Shown here one piece after another: positions 8,724 through 18,497 of a stretch of DNA of 64,000 nucleotides (the first letter of the stretch is position 1; every line of letters begins with the position of its first letter). The translations under genes and the position numbers were made by a program. The notes under the pieces are model-generated. The model saw only the letters and a program-made list of their open reading frames with translations. It was not told the origin of the DNA and made no database searches. Source of the DNA: Saprospiraceae bacterium (GTDB lineage: Bacteria > Bacteroidota > Bacteroidia > Chitinophagales > Saprospiraceae); NCBI GenBank assembly GCA_017985675.1, contig JAGNXB010000006.1:28669-92668 (forward strand). The letters run 5' to 3'.

Positions 8724-9554
8724 TTAACGCTTTGTTTTACGACGACTGATAATTAGTTTTGCAGAGGCTTTTTTCGGACTGCGCGTTTTCTGGCCTTTAG
8801 CCATAATACCCGTACGGGAACGCGGATGTCCTCCAGAAGCGCGGCCTTCGCCACCACCCATGGGGTGATCGACAGGGTTCATGGCTACACCACGGACACG
8901 AGGTCTGCGGCCTTTCCAACGGTTCCGTCCCGCCTTTCCCATCACCTCAAGGCCATGATCTGGATTGGACGCAACACCCATCGTTGCACGACATGTCAAC
9001 AGCACCCTACGGGCTTCACCAGAAGGTAACTTGATGACACCATATTTTTCTTCACGACCAGTGAGAATAGCATAAGTCCCGGCAGAGCGAGCAAGCGCTG
9101 CACCTTTGCCTGGTTGCATTTCAATGGCATGTATCTCTGTACCTAGTGGCACTTCGCTAAGGAGTAAAGTATTACCAACCTCAGGAGCTGCACCTTTACC
9201 AGAAACTATGGTCGAACCGACTTTAATTCCTTTTGGGGCCAGGATATAACGCTTTTCACCATCTGCATAAAACAGCAGGCTGATAAAAGCTGAACGGTTT
9301 GGATCGTACTCTACTGTTTTTACAACAGCTGGTACACCATCCTTGTCCCTTTTGAAGTCGATAATCCGGTAACGGCGCTTGTGGGCACCACCGCGATTTC
9401 TGACCGTCATTTTGCCGGTCTTGTTGCGCCCACCTGTGCTGGACAGCGGAGCTAACAACGTCCGTTCCGGTTCGGAACAGGTCACCTCTGCAAATGTATT
9501 CGCAATGCGAAAACGTTGACCGGGTGTTAGTGGATTAAGTTTCTTGACGGGCAT
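8724..9554 (-). CDS. rplB: 50S ribosomal protein L2 (uL2)
   Basis: L2 is required for subunit joining and for peptidyl transferase activity. The 276 residues contain [20 protein letters not shown], the SH3-like core, and the C-terminal signature [20 protein letters not shown], which includes the functionally essential histidine. Length is normal. It is the fourth gene of the S10 segment after rplC, rplD and rplW. Confidence 0.99.
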   Translation of the reverse strand: MPVKKLNPLTPGQRFRIANTFAEVTCSEPERTLLAPLSSTGGRNKTGKMTVRNRGGAHKRRYRIIDFKRDKDGVPAVVKTVEYDPNRSAFISLLFYADGEKRYILAPKGIKVGSTIVSGKGAAPEVGNTLLLSEVPLGTEIHAIEMQPGKGAALARSAGTYAILTGREEKYGVIKLPSGEARRVLLTCRATMGVASNPDHGLEVMGKAGRNRWKGRRPRVRGVAMNPVDHPMGGGEGRASGGHPRSRTGIMAKGQKTRSPKKASAKLIISRRKTKR

Positions 9555-9579
9555 GATTTATCCTAATTTGCCTTATCCT

Positions 9580-9876
9580 TTAAATTTCGCCGTATAAATC
9601 GATCGTCTCACCAGCAGCCAGGGTAACAACTGCTTTTTTATAAGCAGATACCTGACCTTTAATAAAACCACCTTTTGTATTACGACTGCGTGTTTTCGAA
9701 GGCATGATCATTGTATTGACTGCAGAAACCTGCACACTATACATTGCCTCAACAGCTTTCCTGATCTCAATCTTATTCGATTTCCGATCCACCAGAAAGG
9801 TAAACTGATTCAACTTATCACTAAGTCTTTCAGCCTTTTCCGTGATCAACGGTTTGATCAATATTTCTTTTGCCAT
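9580..9876 (-). CDS. rplW: 50S ribosomal protein L23 (uL23)
   Basis: L23 forms the docking site for trigger factor and SRP at the tunnel exit. The 98-residue protein starts MAKEILIKPLITEKAERLSD and contains FLVDRKSNKIEIRKAVEAMY, typical for the family. Its start lies 12 bases after the rplD stop. Confidence 0.97.
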   Translation of the reverse strand: MAKEILIKPLITEKAERLSDKLNQFTFLVDRKSNKIEIRKAVEAMYSVQVSAVNTMIMPSKTRSRNTKGGFIKGQVSAYKKAVVTLAAGETIDLYGEI

Positions 9877-9888
9877 GATCTGTTCCTG

Positions 9889-10515
9889 TTAAGCGAAGGT
9901 TTCACTAATCTTTTGCACGGCTCCTTCTGATATCAAAAGGTGCTTTGCATTAAGCACTTCATAAGTATTCAGGTCCCTTGCTGCACGTACCCAGGTTTTC
10001 TCCAGGTTAGAACAGGACCGAACAAGATTCATATCGTAATCAGCTGTGACAAACATGGTTTTGGTACCGGTAAATCCTTGCTGTTGCAATATCTGTTTTA
10101 ATGCAGATGTCTTAGGTGCATCAAGCGCAAAGTCTTCTATGATACGTATACCTCCACCAGCAAACTTGCTGCTGAGAACGGATTTTCTCGCTAAAGCCTT
10201 CACCTTTTTATTCAGTTTGAAGGAATAATCGCGGGGTCTTGGGCCAAACACACGACCTCCGCCGCGGAATGTCGGGCTATTAATGTCTCCCTTTCTGGAT
10301 CCACCTGTACCCTTCTGTTTGTGTAATTTTCTGGTTGAACCAGACATTTCACTACGCTCTTTGGACTTGTGTGTTCCCTGGCGTTGGTTAGCCAGAAACA
10401 ACTTGACCGCCAGATACACACAGTGCTCGTTGGGTTCAATCCCGAAGATGTCGGCTGGAAGTTCAATCTCCCGTCCTGTCTCTTCTCCGTTGGTGTTATA
10501 AACCTTCAGTTTCAT
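9889..10515 (-). CDS. rplD: 50S ribosomal protein L4 (uL4)
   Basis: L4 reaches into the exit tunnel and, in E. coli, also represses its own operon. The 208 residues include the tunnel loop GSTRKLHKQKGTGGSRKGDI and GGGRVFGPRPRDYSFKLNKK. The spacing to rplC is only six bases, implying coupled translation. Autoregulation through a leader cannot be shown here, although a structured region lies upstream of rplC. Confidence 0.98.
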   Translation of the reverse strand: MKLKVYNTNGEETGREIELPADIFGIEPNEHCVYLAVKLFLANQRQGTHKSKERSEMSGSTRKLHKQKGTGGSRKGDINSPTFRGGGRVFGPRPRDYSFKLNKKVKALARKSVLSSKFAGGGIRIIEDFALDAPKTSALKQILQQQGFTGTKTMFVTADYDMNLVRSCSNLEKTWVRAARDLNTYEVLNAKHLLISEGAVQKISETFA

Positions 10516-10521
10516 GCCGGT

Positions 10522-11142
10522 TTACTTTTCAAGTATTACGAAGGATCCCTTGTGACCAGGTACCGCTCCTTTAATTAAAATGACATTTTCCTCAGGTAAG
10601 ATACGGATAACGTGTAAGTTAGCTGTTTTTACCTGCTTGTTGCCCATTTGACCTGCCATCCGCATTCCTTTGAATACTTTCGAAGGAAACGATGACGCAC
10701 CAATAGAACCCGGTGCACGACCCCGGTTGTGCTGACCATGCGTACGCTGGCCTACACCGCCGAAACCATGACGGCGAACAACACCCTGGAAACCTTTGCC
10801 TTTAGTGATTCCGACCGCACTGATCTTATCACCTTCTGCAAAAACCTCATCCACTCGGATCGTTTCACCCAAATTCTTCTCAATAAAGAAGTTTTTGAAT
10901 TCAGCTACCTTGCTTTTAGGCGTTGTACCCGCTTTGTCGAAGTGCCCTTTCAGCGGTTGGGTAGTGCTTTTTTCTCTTTTCTCGCCAAAAGCAAGTTGGA
11001 GTGCATCATAACCATCCGTTTCAACGGTTTTCACCTGAGTCACCACGCAGGGACCCAGCTCGATAACCGTGCAGGCTTGATTGCGGCCGGCAGCATCATA
11101 GACGCTGGTCATGCCAATTTTTTTTCCTATGAGACCTTTCAC
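10522..11142 (-). CDS. rplC: 50S ribosomal protein L3 (uL3)
   Basis: L3 is one of the first proteins to bind 23S rRNA, with a loop reaching the peptidyl transferase centre. The sequence starts [20 protein letters not shown] and carries [20 protein letters not shown] and [13 protein letters not shown] [19 protein letters not shown] (206 residues). It is preceded by a 117-base gap to rpsJ that contains two hairpins, which is wide for this operon. Confidence 0.98.
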   Translation of the reverse strand: MKGLIGKKIGMTSVYDAAGRNQACTVIELGPCVVTQVKTVETDGYDALQLAFGEKREKSTTQPLKGHFDKAGTTPKSKVAEFKNFFIEKNLGETIRVDEVFAEGDKISAVGITKGKGFQGVVRRHGFGGVGQRTHGQHNRGRAPGSIGASSFPSKVFKGMRMAGQMGNKQVKTANLHVIRILPEENVILIKGAVPGHKGSFVILEK

Positions 11143-11188
11143 TTCAGATCTATTTTATCCTTAGATGAATTAAAGCGTACCTAAGCTG

Positions 11189-11255
11189 GTATATACACGG
11201 CAAACCGCATATACGTCCAACCCCATTTGTTAACCCTCAATTGCCCGAAGGCAAT
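11189..11255 (-). promoter_or_regulatory. Structured intergenic region between rpsJ and rplC
   Basis: The 117-base gap between rpsJ and rplC contains two hairpins on the transcribed (minus) strand. The first, nearest rpsJ, is a perfect six-pair stem closed by a cTTCGg tetraloop (11240-11255). The second is a longer imperfect stem with GTATA/TATAC ends and a CGG/CCG top (11189-11214). All other gaps within the S10-spc segment except rplP-rpsC are 40 bases or less. This could be a partial terminator, processing site or an autoregulatory leader for rplC-rplD. There is no strong U-tract after either stem. Confidence 0.35.
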
Positions 11256-11259
11256 GATA

Positions 11260-11568
11260 TTAGGTCAGTTTTACCTGAATATCTACACCACTTGGCAGTT
11301 CCAGCTTGGACAAGGCGTCAACCGTCCGTGGCGTGGGTGTGTAGATTTCTATCAGGCGTTTGTGCGTACGCAACTGGAACTGCTCACGAGCTTTCTTATT
11401 CACGTGCGGAGACCGCAGGACCGTGAATATTTCCTTCTCAGTGGGCAGCGGAATCGGACCGCTGACAACGGCCCCCGAGTTACGTACAGTCTTCACGATC
11501 TTCTCAGTGGATTTATCCACGAGATTGTGGTCGTAAGAGCGCAACTTGATTCTGATCTTTTGATTCAT
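11260..11568 (-). CDS. rpsJ: 30S ribosomal protein S10 (uS10)
   Basis: S10 is a small-subunit head protein that in enterobacteria also works as NusE in antitermination. The 102-residue sequence starts [20 protein letters not shown] and contains [20 protein letters not shown], with the tRNA-proximal loop [18 protein letters not shown]. It is 39 bases downstream of fusA, so the str and S10 blocks are merged here and tuf is absent from between them. Confidence 0.98.
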   Translation of the reverse strand: MNQKIRIKLRSYDHNLVDKSTEKIVKTVRNSGAVVSGPIPLPTEKEIFTVLRSPHVNKKAREQFQLRTHKRLIEIYTPTPRTVDALSKLELPSGVDIQVKLT

Positions 11569-11607
11569 AACCCTTGTTCGAAATTGTTATTCTGAAGCTC
11601 CTTTGCT

Positions 11608-13740
11608 TCAGATCTTTACTGCACCTTTTGATTTTTCAATCACCTGATCCGCAATACCGGATGGAGCAGGTGTATAATGACTGAACTCCATGCTGGAACT
11701 TGCCCGACCTGATGTGATGGTCCGCAACTGTGTGACGTAACCAAACATTTCAGAAAGCGGCACATCCGCTTTGACAACTACAGCATTATTTTTAGAATCC
11801 TGTCCTTTGATGAGACCACGGCGACGGTTTAGGTCACCGATAACCGCACCAGTATATTCTTCCGGCGTTGTTACTTCAAGTTTCATGATAGGCTCAAGCA
11901 AAACAGGCTTACAACGAGGAGCCGCTGCACGGAAACCTTCCTTTGCACAAAGTTCAAATGCGATAGGCTTCGAGTCAACCGCGTGGGTCGATCCGTCAAA
12001 AATCCGGACTTTCATACTATCCATACCATATCCGGCAAGGATACCATTACCCATCATGGATTCAAAACCTTTAACCGCAGGTGGAATTAATTCTTTTGGA
12101 ATACTACCCCCTACAATCGCATTCACAAACTGCATGCGCACCTTGCCATTTTTGAAATCCTCTGACTCCAGGAATTCTGGATCAGCAGGACCAAGCTGGA
12201 ATTCAATATCCGCAAACAGACCTGAACCACCGGTCTGCTTTTTCAAGCGCTCACGGTGAGAAATAGTCGTTGTTAATGCCTCTTTATAGTTAACCTGTGG
12301 CGCACCCTGGTTCACTTCAACTTTAAACTCGCGACGTAGACGGTCTACGATGATCTCAAGGTGAAGCTCGCCCATACCGCTAATAACTGTCTGGTTGGTA
12401 TCCTCATCATAACTTACGCGGAATGTTGGATCCTCCTCTGACAGCTTAGCTAAAGCCATGCCCAATTTTTCTAAATCCTTTTGGGTTTTAGGTTCAATAG
12501 CCAATCCGATAACTGGCTCTGGGAATGTCATCGATTCCAAAACAATAGGATGATCTGTATCACAGAGGGTATCACCCGTTTTCAAATCTTTGATACCAAC
12601 GGCTGCTGCGATATCACCGGCTTCAACCTGATCAATCGGATTCTGCTTGTTGGAGTGCATCTGGTATAGACGGGAGATCCGCTCCTTATTGCCAGAACGT
12701 GTATTTAATACATACGAACCTGCAGGCAGCGTACCAGAATATACGCGGAAGTAAGCCAGACGACCCACAAATGGATCCGTCATGATTTTGAACGCCAAAG
12801 CTGAAAATGGCGCTTTGGAATCAGGCTTTCTTGTTATTTCAGCACCTGTACGAGGGTCAATACCTTCTACAGCATCCACATCTAATGGTGAAGGGAGATA
12901 AGAGCAAACAGCATCCAATACGGCCTGCACCCCTTTGTTTTTAAATGAAGATCCGCACATCATAGGGATAATCTTCATATCCACTGTAGCTGCGCGAACA
13001 GCTGTACGAATTTCTTCTTCCTGAATACTATCCGGATCTTCGAAAAACTTCTCCATAAGCTTGTCGTCATATTCAGCGACTTGCTCAATCAATTTTTCGC
13101 GGTATTCAATCACTATATCCTTGATATCATCTGGAATAGGAATCTCAGTATAGGTCATGCCCATATCCGTGTCATTCCAGATGATTGCTTTATTCATAAT
13201 CAGGTCAACAACACCGCGGAAGCTATCTTCTGCACCAATGGGTACTTGTAAAGGCACCGGATTGGCACCCAGCATTTCGCGAACCTGCTTGACCACTTCA
13301 AAGAAATCAGCACCTGAGCGGTCCATTTTGTTGACAAAACCCAGACGCGGCACTTTATAGCGGTCAGCTTGTCTCCAAACGGTTTCAGACTGAGGCTCCA
13401 CGCCGCTTACAGCACAAAATAAAGCAACAACACCATCTAGTACACGCAGGGAACGTTCTACCTCAACGGTAAAATCCACGTGGCCTGGTGTGTCAATAAT
13501 GTTAATAGTATAAGGCTGCGTTTGATAAACCCATTCAGTCCTTGTTGCAGCAGATGTAATAGTGATACCACGCTCCTGCTCCTGCTCCATCCAGTCCATG
13601 GTCGCCGCACCATCGTGCACCTCTCCGATCTTGTGACTTATGCCCGTGTAATAAAGAATGCGCTCCGTCGTTGTCGTTTTACCGGCGTCGATGTGGGCAG
13701 CAATCCCGATATTTCTGGTAAAATTAAGATCCTTGGACAT
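11608..13740 (-). CDS. fusA: Elongation factor G
   Basis: EF-G is the GTPase that drives translocation on the ribosome. The 710-residue protein carries the G1 motif [19 protein letters not shown], the G3 motif DTPGHVDF and the G4 motif [10 protein letters not shown], followed by domains II to V. The length matches canonical EF-G, not the shorter or mitochondrial-like paralogues. Domain IV contains [16 protein letters not shown]. It lies between rpsG and rpsJ. Confidence 0.99.
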   Translation of the reverse strand: MSKDLNFTRNIGIAAHIDAGKTTTTERILYYTGISHKIGEVHDGAATMDWMEQEQERGITITSAATRTEWVYQTQPYTINIIDTPGHVDFTVEVERSLRVLDGVVALFCAVSGVEPQSETVWRQADRYKVPRLGFVNKMDRSGADFFEVVKQVREMLGANPVPLQVPIGAEDSFRGVVDLIMNKAIIWNDTDMGMTYTEIPIPDDIKDIVIEYREKLIEQVAEYDDKLMEKFFEDPDSIQEEEIRTAVRAATVDMKIIPMMCGSSFKNKGVQAVLDAVCSYLPSPLDVDAVEGIDPRTGAEITRKPDSKAPFSALAFKIMTDPFVGRLAYFRVYSGTLPAGSYVLNTRSGNKERISRLYQMHSNKQNPIDQVEAGDIAAAVGIKDLKTGDTLCDTDHPIVLESMTFPEPVIGLAIEPKTQKDLEKLGMALAKLSEEDPTFRVSYDEDTNQTVISGMGELHLEIIVDRLRREFKVEVNQGAPQVNYKEALTTTISHRERLKKQTGGSGLFADIEFQLGPADPEFLESEDFKNGKVRMQFVNAIVGGSIPKELIPPAVKGFESMMGNGILAGYGMDSMKVRIFDGSTHAVDSKPIAFELCAKEGFRAAAPRCKPVLLEPIMKLEVTTPEEYTGAVIGDLNRRRGLIKGQDSKNNAVVVKADVPLSEMFGYVTQLRTITSGRASSSMEFSHYTPAPSGIADQVIEKSKGAVKI

Positions 13741-13776
13741 GGTTTAATAATTGATCGTTCAGGGAGATATACTGGA

Positions 13777-14244
13777 TTAGGTACGGAAGTGTGCAAATGC
13801 GCGGTTAGCTTCAGCCATACGGTGCGTATCTTCTTTACGCTTCACGGCAGCACCTTCATTTTTGCTTGCAGCCAAAATTTCAGCAGCAAGCTTTTCAGAC
13901 ATGCCTTTACCACTGCGTTTACGAGCGAAATTGATGAGCCATTTCATGCCAATAGACATCTTGCGTTTTGCGCGGATCTCTGTAGGAATTTGAAAGGTAG
14001 CACCACCAACCCTACGGCTACGCACTTCTACCTGTGGCATCACATTATTGAGGGCTTTTTTCCAAACCTCATGCTCATCCTCACCAGAACGGCTTTTCAC
14101 CTTATCCATGGCGTTATAAAAAACCTGAAGCGCTGTGGATTTTTTTCCACACCACATTAAGTTATTGACGAACTGCGTCACCATCATATCTCCGTAGCGG
14201 GGATCTTCCTGAATGACACGCAATTTTGGCTTTCTCTTTCTCAT
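13777..14244 (-). CDS. rpsG: 30S ribosomal protein S7 (uS7)
   Basis: S7 nucleates assembly of the head of the small subunit. The 155-residue protein starts [20 protein letters not shown] and contains [20 protein letters not shown] and [20 protein letters not shown], in line with the family. It is 19 bases downstream of rpsL. Confidence 0.98.
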   Translation of the reverse strand: MRKRKPKLRVIQEDPRYGDMMVTQFVNNLMWCGKKSTALQVFYNAMDKVKSRSGEDEHEVWKKALNNVMPQVEVRSRRVGGATFQIPTEIRAKRKMSIGMKWLINFARKRSGKGMSEKLAAEILAASKNEGAAVKRKEDTHRMAEANRAFAHFRT

Positions 14245-14263
14245 CGCAGTTGACTAACTGAAA

Positions 14264-14638
14264 TTATTTCTTAGGACGTTTTGTACCATATTGGGAGCGG
14301 CTCTTCTTCCGGTTGTTTACACCGGCTGTATCCAAGGCGCCGCGAACGATTGTATAACGTACACCTGGCAAGTCTTTCACCCTACCCCCACGAATGAGGA
14401 CGATGGAGTGTTCTTGCAGGTTGTGACCTTCACCAGGTATATATGCAATCACCTCATAACCGTTTGTCAAACGCACTTTCGCAACTTTGCGCAGCGCTGA
14501 GTTTGGCTTCTTTGGCGTCGTTGTATAAACCCTGGTGCAAACACCACGCTTTTGAGGGCAAGACTCTAGCGCCTTGGCCTTACTTTTTAACTCAATTTTG
14601 ATGCGACCCTTCCGGACCAGCTGATTAATCGTAGGCAT
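14264..14638 (-). CDS. rpsL: 30S ribosomal protein S12 (uS12)
   Basis: S12 controls decoding accuracy at the A site. The 124 residues include [18 protein letters not shown] and [20 protein letters not shown] followed by [17 protein letters not shown]. The lysines at the two positions where substitutions give streptomycin resistance (in TPKKPNS and GGRVKDLPG) are both wild type. It is the first gene of the superoperon and has its own promoter about 90 bases upstream. Confidence 0.98.
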   Translation of the reverse strand: MPTINQLVRKGRIKIELKSKAKALESCPQKRGVCTRVYTTTPKKPNSALRKVAKVRLTNGYEVIAYIPGEGHNLQEHSIVLIRGGRVKDLPGVRYTIVRGALDTAGVNNRKKSRSQYGTKRPKK

Positions 14639-14730
14639 GTGTTAACCGTTTATTCAGGACGAAGTGCTAAAACCCCTTGATTTTGAATTACTTTGGAGCA
14701 AAACACCACGCCTTTCTCAAAAAGCGAATG

Positions 14731-14761
14731 CAAAGATACTACTATTTGGCTGTTTGGCAAA
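14731..14761 (-). promoter_or_regulatory. Promoter of the str-S10-spc superoperon
   Basis: On the minus strand TTTG (-33, 14758-14761) and TATCTTTG (-7, 14731-14738) are separated by exactly 19 bases, a full match to the Bacteroidota sigma-A promoter (TTG/TTTG, about 19-21 bases, TAnnTTTG). Transcription would start near 14725 and leave a leader of about 85 bases before rpsL. Confidence 0.7.
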
Positions 14762-14832
14762 AGGTTCTTGAAAAAAAATATTAAACCGCCCGCCTTTCTT
14801 CACATTTCACCTCCGCTTTCTAATTTTATCCC

Positions 14833-15285
14833 ATGAAAAAAAACGATGTAACCATCAGAAAAGGTGGCGTTGATGACCTAGGACATGCCCTCCATCTTGT
14901 AAAAGAACTCGCCCGATATGAAAATGCCCCGGAATCCGTCGTCACTACCGTCCAGGATTACCTGGCTGATCTCGAAGCAGGATGGTTTGATTTAATTGTG
15001 GCCGATGCTGGCGACAAGATTGTGGGTATTGCCCTTGGCCATCGAGCTTATTCTACCTGGAATGGCCGAATGTATTACCTGGATGACCTGGTCGTTAACG
15101 AAGCACATCGTCATTGTGGCATTGGAAAAATGCTTTTTAATGCTATCCTTGCTCATGCGCGTTCAACAGGCGCTCGTTCACTCAAATGGCAGGTTTTAGA
15201 ATGGAACGAGCCAGCGATACGATTTTATTCCGGCTGGAATGCGGAATTAGACGCGGAATGGGTAAATGGACGTATCTACTTCTAA
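14833..15285 (+). CDS. GNAT family N-acetyltransferase
   Basis: This 150-residue cytoplasmic protein has the GNAT fold and is expected to transfer an acetyl group from acetyl-CoA to an amine. The substrate is not evident. The acetyl-CoA pyrophosphate-binding motif is seen around residues 88-110 as YYLDDLVVNEAHRHCGIGKM, followed by LKWQVLEWNEPAIRFYSGWN. That last stretch and the N-terminal IRKGGVDDLGHALHLVKELA resemble the diamine (spermidine/thialysine) acetyltransferase-like subfamily. It is transcribed alone, divergent from rpsL and convergent with the polyprenyl synthetase. Confidence 0.88.
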   Translation: MKKNDVTIRKGGVDDLGHALHLVKELARYENAPESVVTTVQDYLADLEAGWFDLIVADAGDKIVGIALGHRAYSTWNGRMYYLDDLVVNEAHRHCGIGKMLFNAILAHARSTGARSLKWQVLEWNEPAIRFYSGWNAELDAEWVNGRIYF

Positions 15286-15328
15286 GTTAACAACCGCATT
15301 ATATAACTATCTACACTCGTTTGCCAGC

Positions 15329-16312
15329 TCAAGTTGTCCTTCCACTGAGGGATTTGAGCAATTCATTGAGATAAGTGGCACCCGGTCCAATCAATGGCAA
15401 TGAACCCAAGAGTTCACCAGCTTCCCGGTTGTACGCGCTAGCCGCATCAGCCACCGCCTGGGCCGCTCCACTCCGCTGGAAAATCTCTTGGACGGCCTCA
15501 ATTTTGGCTTTACTATTCTTTCCATCTGAATCCGAAAACCATTGCATTAGTGCTGCTTTATCATCCGTTGAGCCGGATTCCATGGCAAATGCATAGAGGG
15601 CCGTCTTTTTATTTCGCAGAATATCACCTCCCGGCTGCTTACCTGTTTCCTTAGGGATGCCAAACGTATCCAGCCAGTCGTCATGAAGTTGGAAGCCAAG
15701 CCCTAGACACAAACCCAACCTTCCAAGCTTTTCAATGACCACTTCAGATGCGCCTCCCAACAAACCACCAATCTCCAAACATCCGGAAAGCAAAATGGCC
15801 GTCTTACCATAGATCATATCCAGATACGCCTCCCGCGAAACGTCTAAATTCATCTCAAAATCCATATCGAGCTGTTGCCCTTCACAGACACCTATTGCCA
15901 CCTTGTGGAATTTATCCAAAACAGGTTCTAACTGATCAGGCAAGGCCGACTGCCGCAATAAACGATACACATCAATGAGCATGACATCACCAGACAAAAT
16001 ACCCGTGGCAATATTCCATCGTTTATGCACCGTTGGCTCCCCGCGCCGAATGGGCGCTTCATCCATGATATCATCGTGGACCAGACTGAAATTGTGAAAA
16101 ACCTCCAAAGCCAGACAGGCATCAAGGACCCGACTTTCCAAAGTCGTTCGGCTGGTAAGGTAACCACATGCACACAGCAACGGCCGGATTCGCTTGCCAC
16201 CCTGTGCGAGGATGTAACCGACTGGCTCATATAAATTCTTTGGGCTCCTTGGCAGTGAATAGGCCTGGATGTGATCATCAATTGCTGCCTTTATTTGGCT
16301 TAATGTTTGCAT
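15329..16312 (-). CDS. Polyprenyl (geranylgeranyl/farnesyl-type) diphosphate synthase
   Basis: This enzyme condenses isopentenyl diphosphate with an allylic diphosphate to make isoprenoid chains in the cytoplasm. The first aspartate-rich motif is HDDIMDEAPIRRG and the second is LGFQLHDDWLDTFG, with GGKRIRPLLCACGY near the N-terminus binding the diphosphate. The 327-residue length and motif spacing fit short-chain trans-prenyltransferases. The product chain length (C15, C20 or longer) cannot be fixed by eye. Confidence 0.92.
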   Translation of the reverse strand: MQTLSQIKAAIDDHIQAYSLPRSPKNLYEPVGYILAQGGKRIRPLLCACGYLTSRTTLESRVLDACLALEVFHNFSLVHDDIMDEAPIRRGEPTVHKRWNIATGILSGDVMLIDVYRLLRQSALPDQLEPVLDKFHKVAIGVCEGQQLDMDFEMNLDVSREAYLDMIYGKTAILLSGCLEIGGLLGGASEVVIEKLGRLGLCLGLGFQLHDDWLDTFGIPKETGKQPGGDILRNKKTALYAFAMESGSTDDKAALMQWFSDSDGKNSKAKIEAVQEIFQRSGAAQAVADAASAYNREAGELLGSLPLIGPGATYLNELLKSLSGRTT

Positions 16313-16500
16313 GCTTAGGTAGAATTGCGCGTAAAAGTACAGTTCAGCCCCCGATTAAACCTTGTTTGTCTGCACAGATGATGGACACAACGGTCAGGTT
16401 GTAGCCTAAAAAATGTCTAGCAGACCAATTTATGGTTAGCCCAATTAATCCCAATAACTGATTAACTCCATTACATGAACTAAACAAGACACTCACCCGG

Positions 16501-18450
16501 ATGATTATTAATAATCCGCTTAAAATACTCCTCTTGCAATCGGATGAGCAGGAGGTTCGAGACCTTGTCAGGATGATCAACCAGATCAATCCCAAAAACA
16601 AGGTCTATTCGGCGTTCACCCTGTTAGAGGGTTCAAGAATTGCGCAAAATACAAACCTGGACATCCTGCTCCTGGACTTAAACCTGAACGATCAACAAGG
16701 ATATAAAACTTTTCTAAACTGCAGGAAAAGTATTCCTCATTTGCCCATTGTTATACTTGCATCCGGCGGCAACGAAATCATCGGTGAACAAGCCATTCGG
16801 TCTGGAGCTCAAGATTATATTGTGAAAGCCGGACTGGATGTAAAGCTCCTTTCCCGCACCCTTCATTTTGCCAAACATCGCCACGACATCCAACTGGAAC
16901 TTCAAAAAAAGAACCACGCGCTGGTCGAAAATGAACGAAAATTGATTCAATTACAAGGGATAAGCGGAATGGGAACATGGGATATGGACCTGTTGGAGCA
17001 AAAAATAAAAGGTAATGAACAGTTCTTCCACTTGATGGACTTCACAGCAAACATGAAAGCCATCTCTAAGGCAGCTTTTATTGATCGTGTTTATCAGGAA
17101 GACCGACCCAAAGTGGTGGAATTTTTTAACGACCTTGACACGTCGCAGGAATCGTCAAATTTTGATTTTCGAATATTAATCTCCGGCAACCAACTCAGAC
17201 ATCTTCGTATGTCTACCCGGGTCCAGGTCGATGAATCGGCAGAAAAGTTGGTCGTAATCGGTATTGTTCAGGATATTTCTGAAAGATCGGCAATAAAGGC
17301 GCTCTACAGCGAAAAACTCTATCTCTCCAAAGTAATGGAGTTGCGCGATAATATGCTCAACGATATTGCCTTTTACATCCGGACGCCCCTGTTTTCAATT
17401 GTCAATTTTATATACCTCCTGGAGGACCACCCGGTGCGCCACCAACATAGGGATGCCTTCAATGGACTGAAAGCATCTGTCGATGAATTGCAGCTTTACC
17501 TCAACAAATTAATGAATTTTTCAGGGATCGCCAAAGACGGCACGCCCTCCACACCCAAGCCTTTTGACCTACACTATGATCTGCAAATGATCAAAAAAAT
17601 ATTGGAGTATAAAAACGATGAACAAGCCATAAGCTGTGATGTCCAGATCCAACCTGACATTCCCAAATTTGTCATTGGTGATGCATCTATCCTTTATCGG
17701 ATACTCTTTAATATGCAAGACTTATTTAAAAACTTGCAATCGGATAAAAGAAGGGTCAGTATTCAGATCATCACTGATACACATAATAAGGAGTGGTTTA
17801 ATCTGCGCATTCAGTGCCGTGATCACTTTGCCTACCACCAGGGATTCAACCCTAATTCATGGTTGGAAAAATCACACTTGTCCGCAGACTATGATGCCTT
17901 ACCTGAAAGCGAAAGTATGGGAAGGGTCAATATGCTTACCCTGGCATCACTCACCAAAGCAGCTAGCGGAAATTATCAGGTAAATCAACTGCCGGGCGGA
18001 TCACTGCGGTTTCTCATTTCCCTGCCGTACCAATTACAGTCTGAAGAAATCATCGTAGCAGCCCAACAGGATTGGATTGAACCCATACGGATCCTCTTGG
18101 TAGAGGACCATTTTCTCAATCAAATTGCTACCCGCAATGTGGTAACCTCTTGGTCCGAATATATCACCGTTGATATAGCGGAAAACGGGCTGGTGGCTGT
18201 CGAAAAAACCAGAGAGTACACCTACGATTTAATCCTGATGGATATCCAAATGCCTGTAATGAACGGTATAGAAGCCAGCAAAAAAATCCGCCAGCGCTCC
18301 GATATTCCGATCATAGCTATGTCAGCCCATGCCTCTGAATCCGAATCTCAACGCTGCAAGGATGTTGGCATCAATGAGTATCTCTCAAAGCCCTTTAAAC
18401 CGGAGGAACTAAAAAATAAGGTTTTTAAAATGGTATCAGTGCTTCGATAA
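16501..18450 (+). CDS. Degenerate hybrid histidine kinase: receiver - PAS - pseudokinase - receiver
   Basis: The 649-residue soluble protein begins with a receiver domain (about residues 7-125; phospho-acceptor Asp59 in LLLDLN). The acidic pair is replaced by Q-S, so phosphorylation of this domain is doubtful. A PAS-like segment follows (about 140-265). The dimerisation segment reads IAFYIRTPLFSIVNF near residues 289-303, with Phe291 where the autophosphorylated histidine of HELRTPL should be. The ATPase region lacks recognisable N, G1 and G2 boxes (FNMQDLFKN, CRDHFAYHQ). The C-terminal receiver (about 530-648) is intact, with ILLVEDH, Asp581 in LMDIQMP, and LSKPF. It probably acts as a scaffold or phosphate sink, not a kinase. 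It stands alone, followed by a hairpin. Confidence 0.85.
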   Translation: MIINNPLKILLLQSDEQEVRDLVRMINQINPKNKVYSAFTLLEGSRIAQNTNLDILLLDLNLNDQQGYKTFLNCRKSIPHLPIVILASGGNEIIGEQAIRSGAQDYIVKAGLDVKLLSRTLHFAKHRHDIQLELQKKNHALVENERKLIQLQGISGMGTWDMDLLEQKIKGNEQFFHLMDFTANMKAISKAAFIDRVYQEDRPKVVEFFNDLDTSQESSNFDFRILISGNQLRHLRMSTRVQVDESAEKLVVIGIVQDISERSAIKALYSEKLYLSKVMELRDNMLNDIAFYIRTPLFSIVNFIYLLEDHPVRHQHRDAFNGLKASVDELQLYLNKLMNFSGIAKDGTPSTPKPFDLHYDLQMIKKILEYKNDEQAISCDVQIQPDIPKFVIGDASILYRILFNMQDLFKNLQSDKRRVSIQIITDTHNKEWFNLRIQCRDHFAYHQGFNPNSWLEKSHLSADYDALPESESMGRVNMLTLASLTKAASGNYQVNQLPGGSLRFLISLPYQLQSEEIIVAAQQDWIEPIRILLVEDHFLNQIATRNVVTSWSEYITVDIAENGLVAVEKTREYTYDLILMDIQMPVMNGIEASKKIRQRSDIPIIAMSAHASESESQRCKDVGINEYLSKPFKPEELKNKVFKMVSVLR

Positions 18451-18479
18451 CCCCTGGCTCGGCCTAAAGGGTTACTTTT
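18448..18479 (+). terminator. Candidate terminator after the pseudokinase gene
   Basis: A TAACCC/GGGTTA stem (18448-18453 and 18469-18474) with a G+C-rich loop overlaps the stop codon and is followed by CTTTTA. The T-tract is short, so this is a weak call. It precedes the amidohydrolase start by about 20 bases. Confidence 0.35.
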
Positions 18480-18497
18480 AGGGCTAAACCTGCAGGA

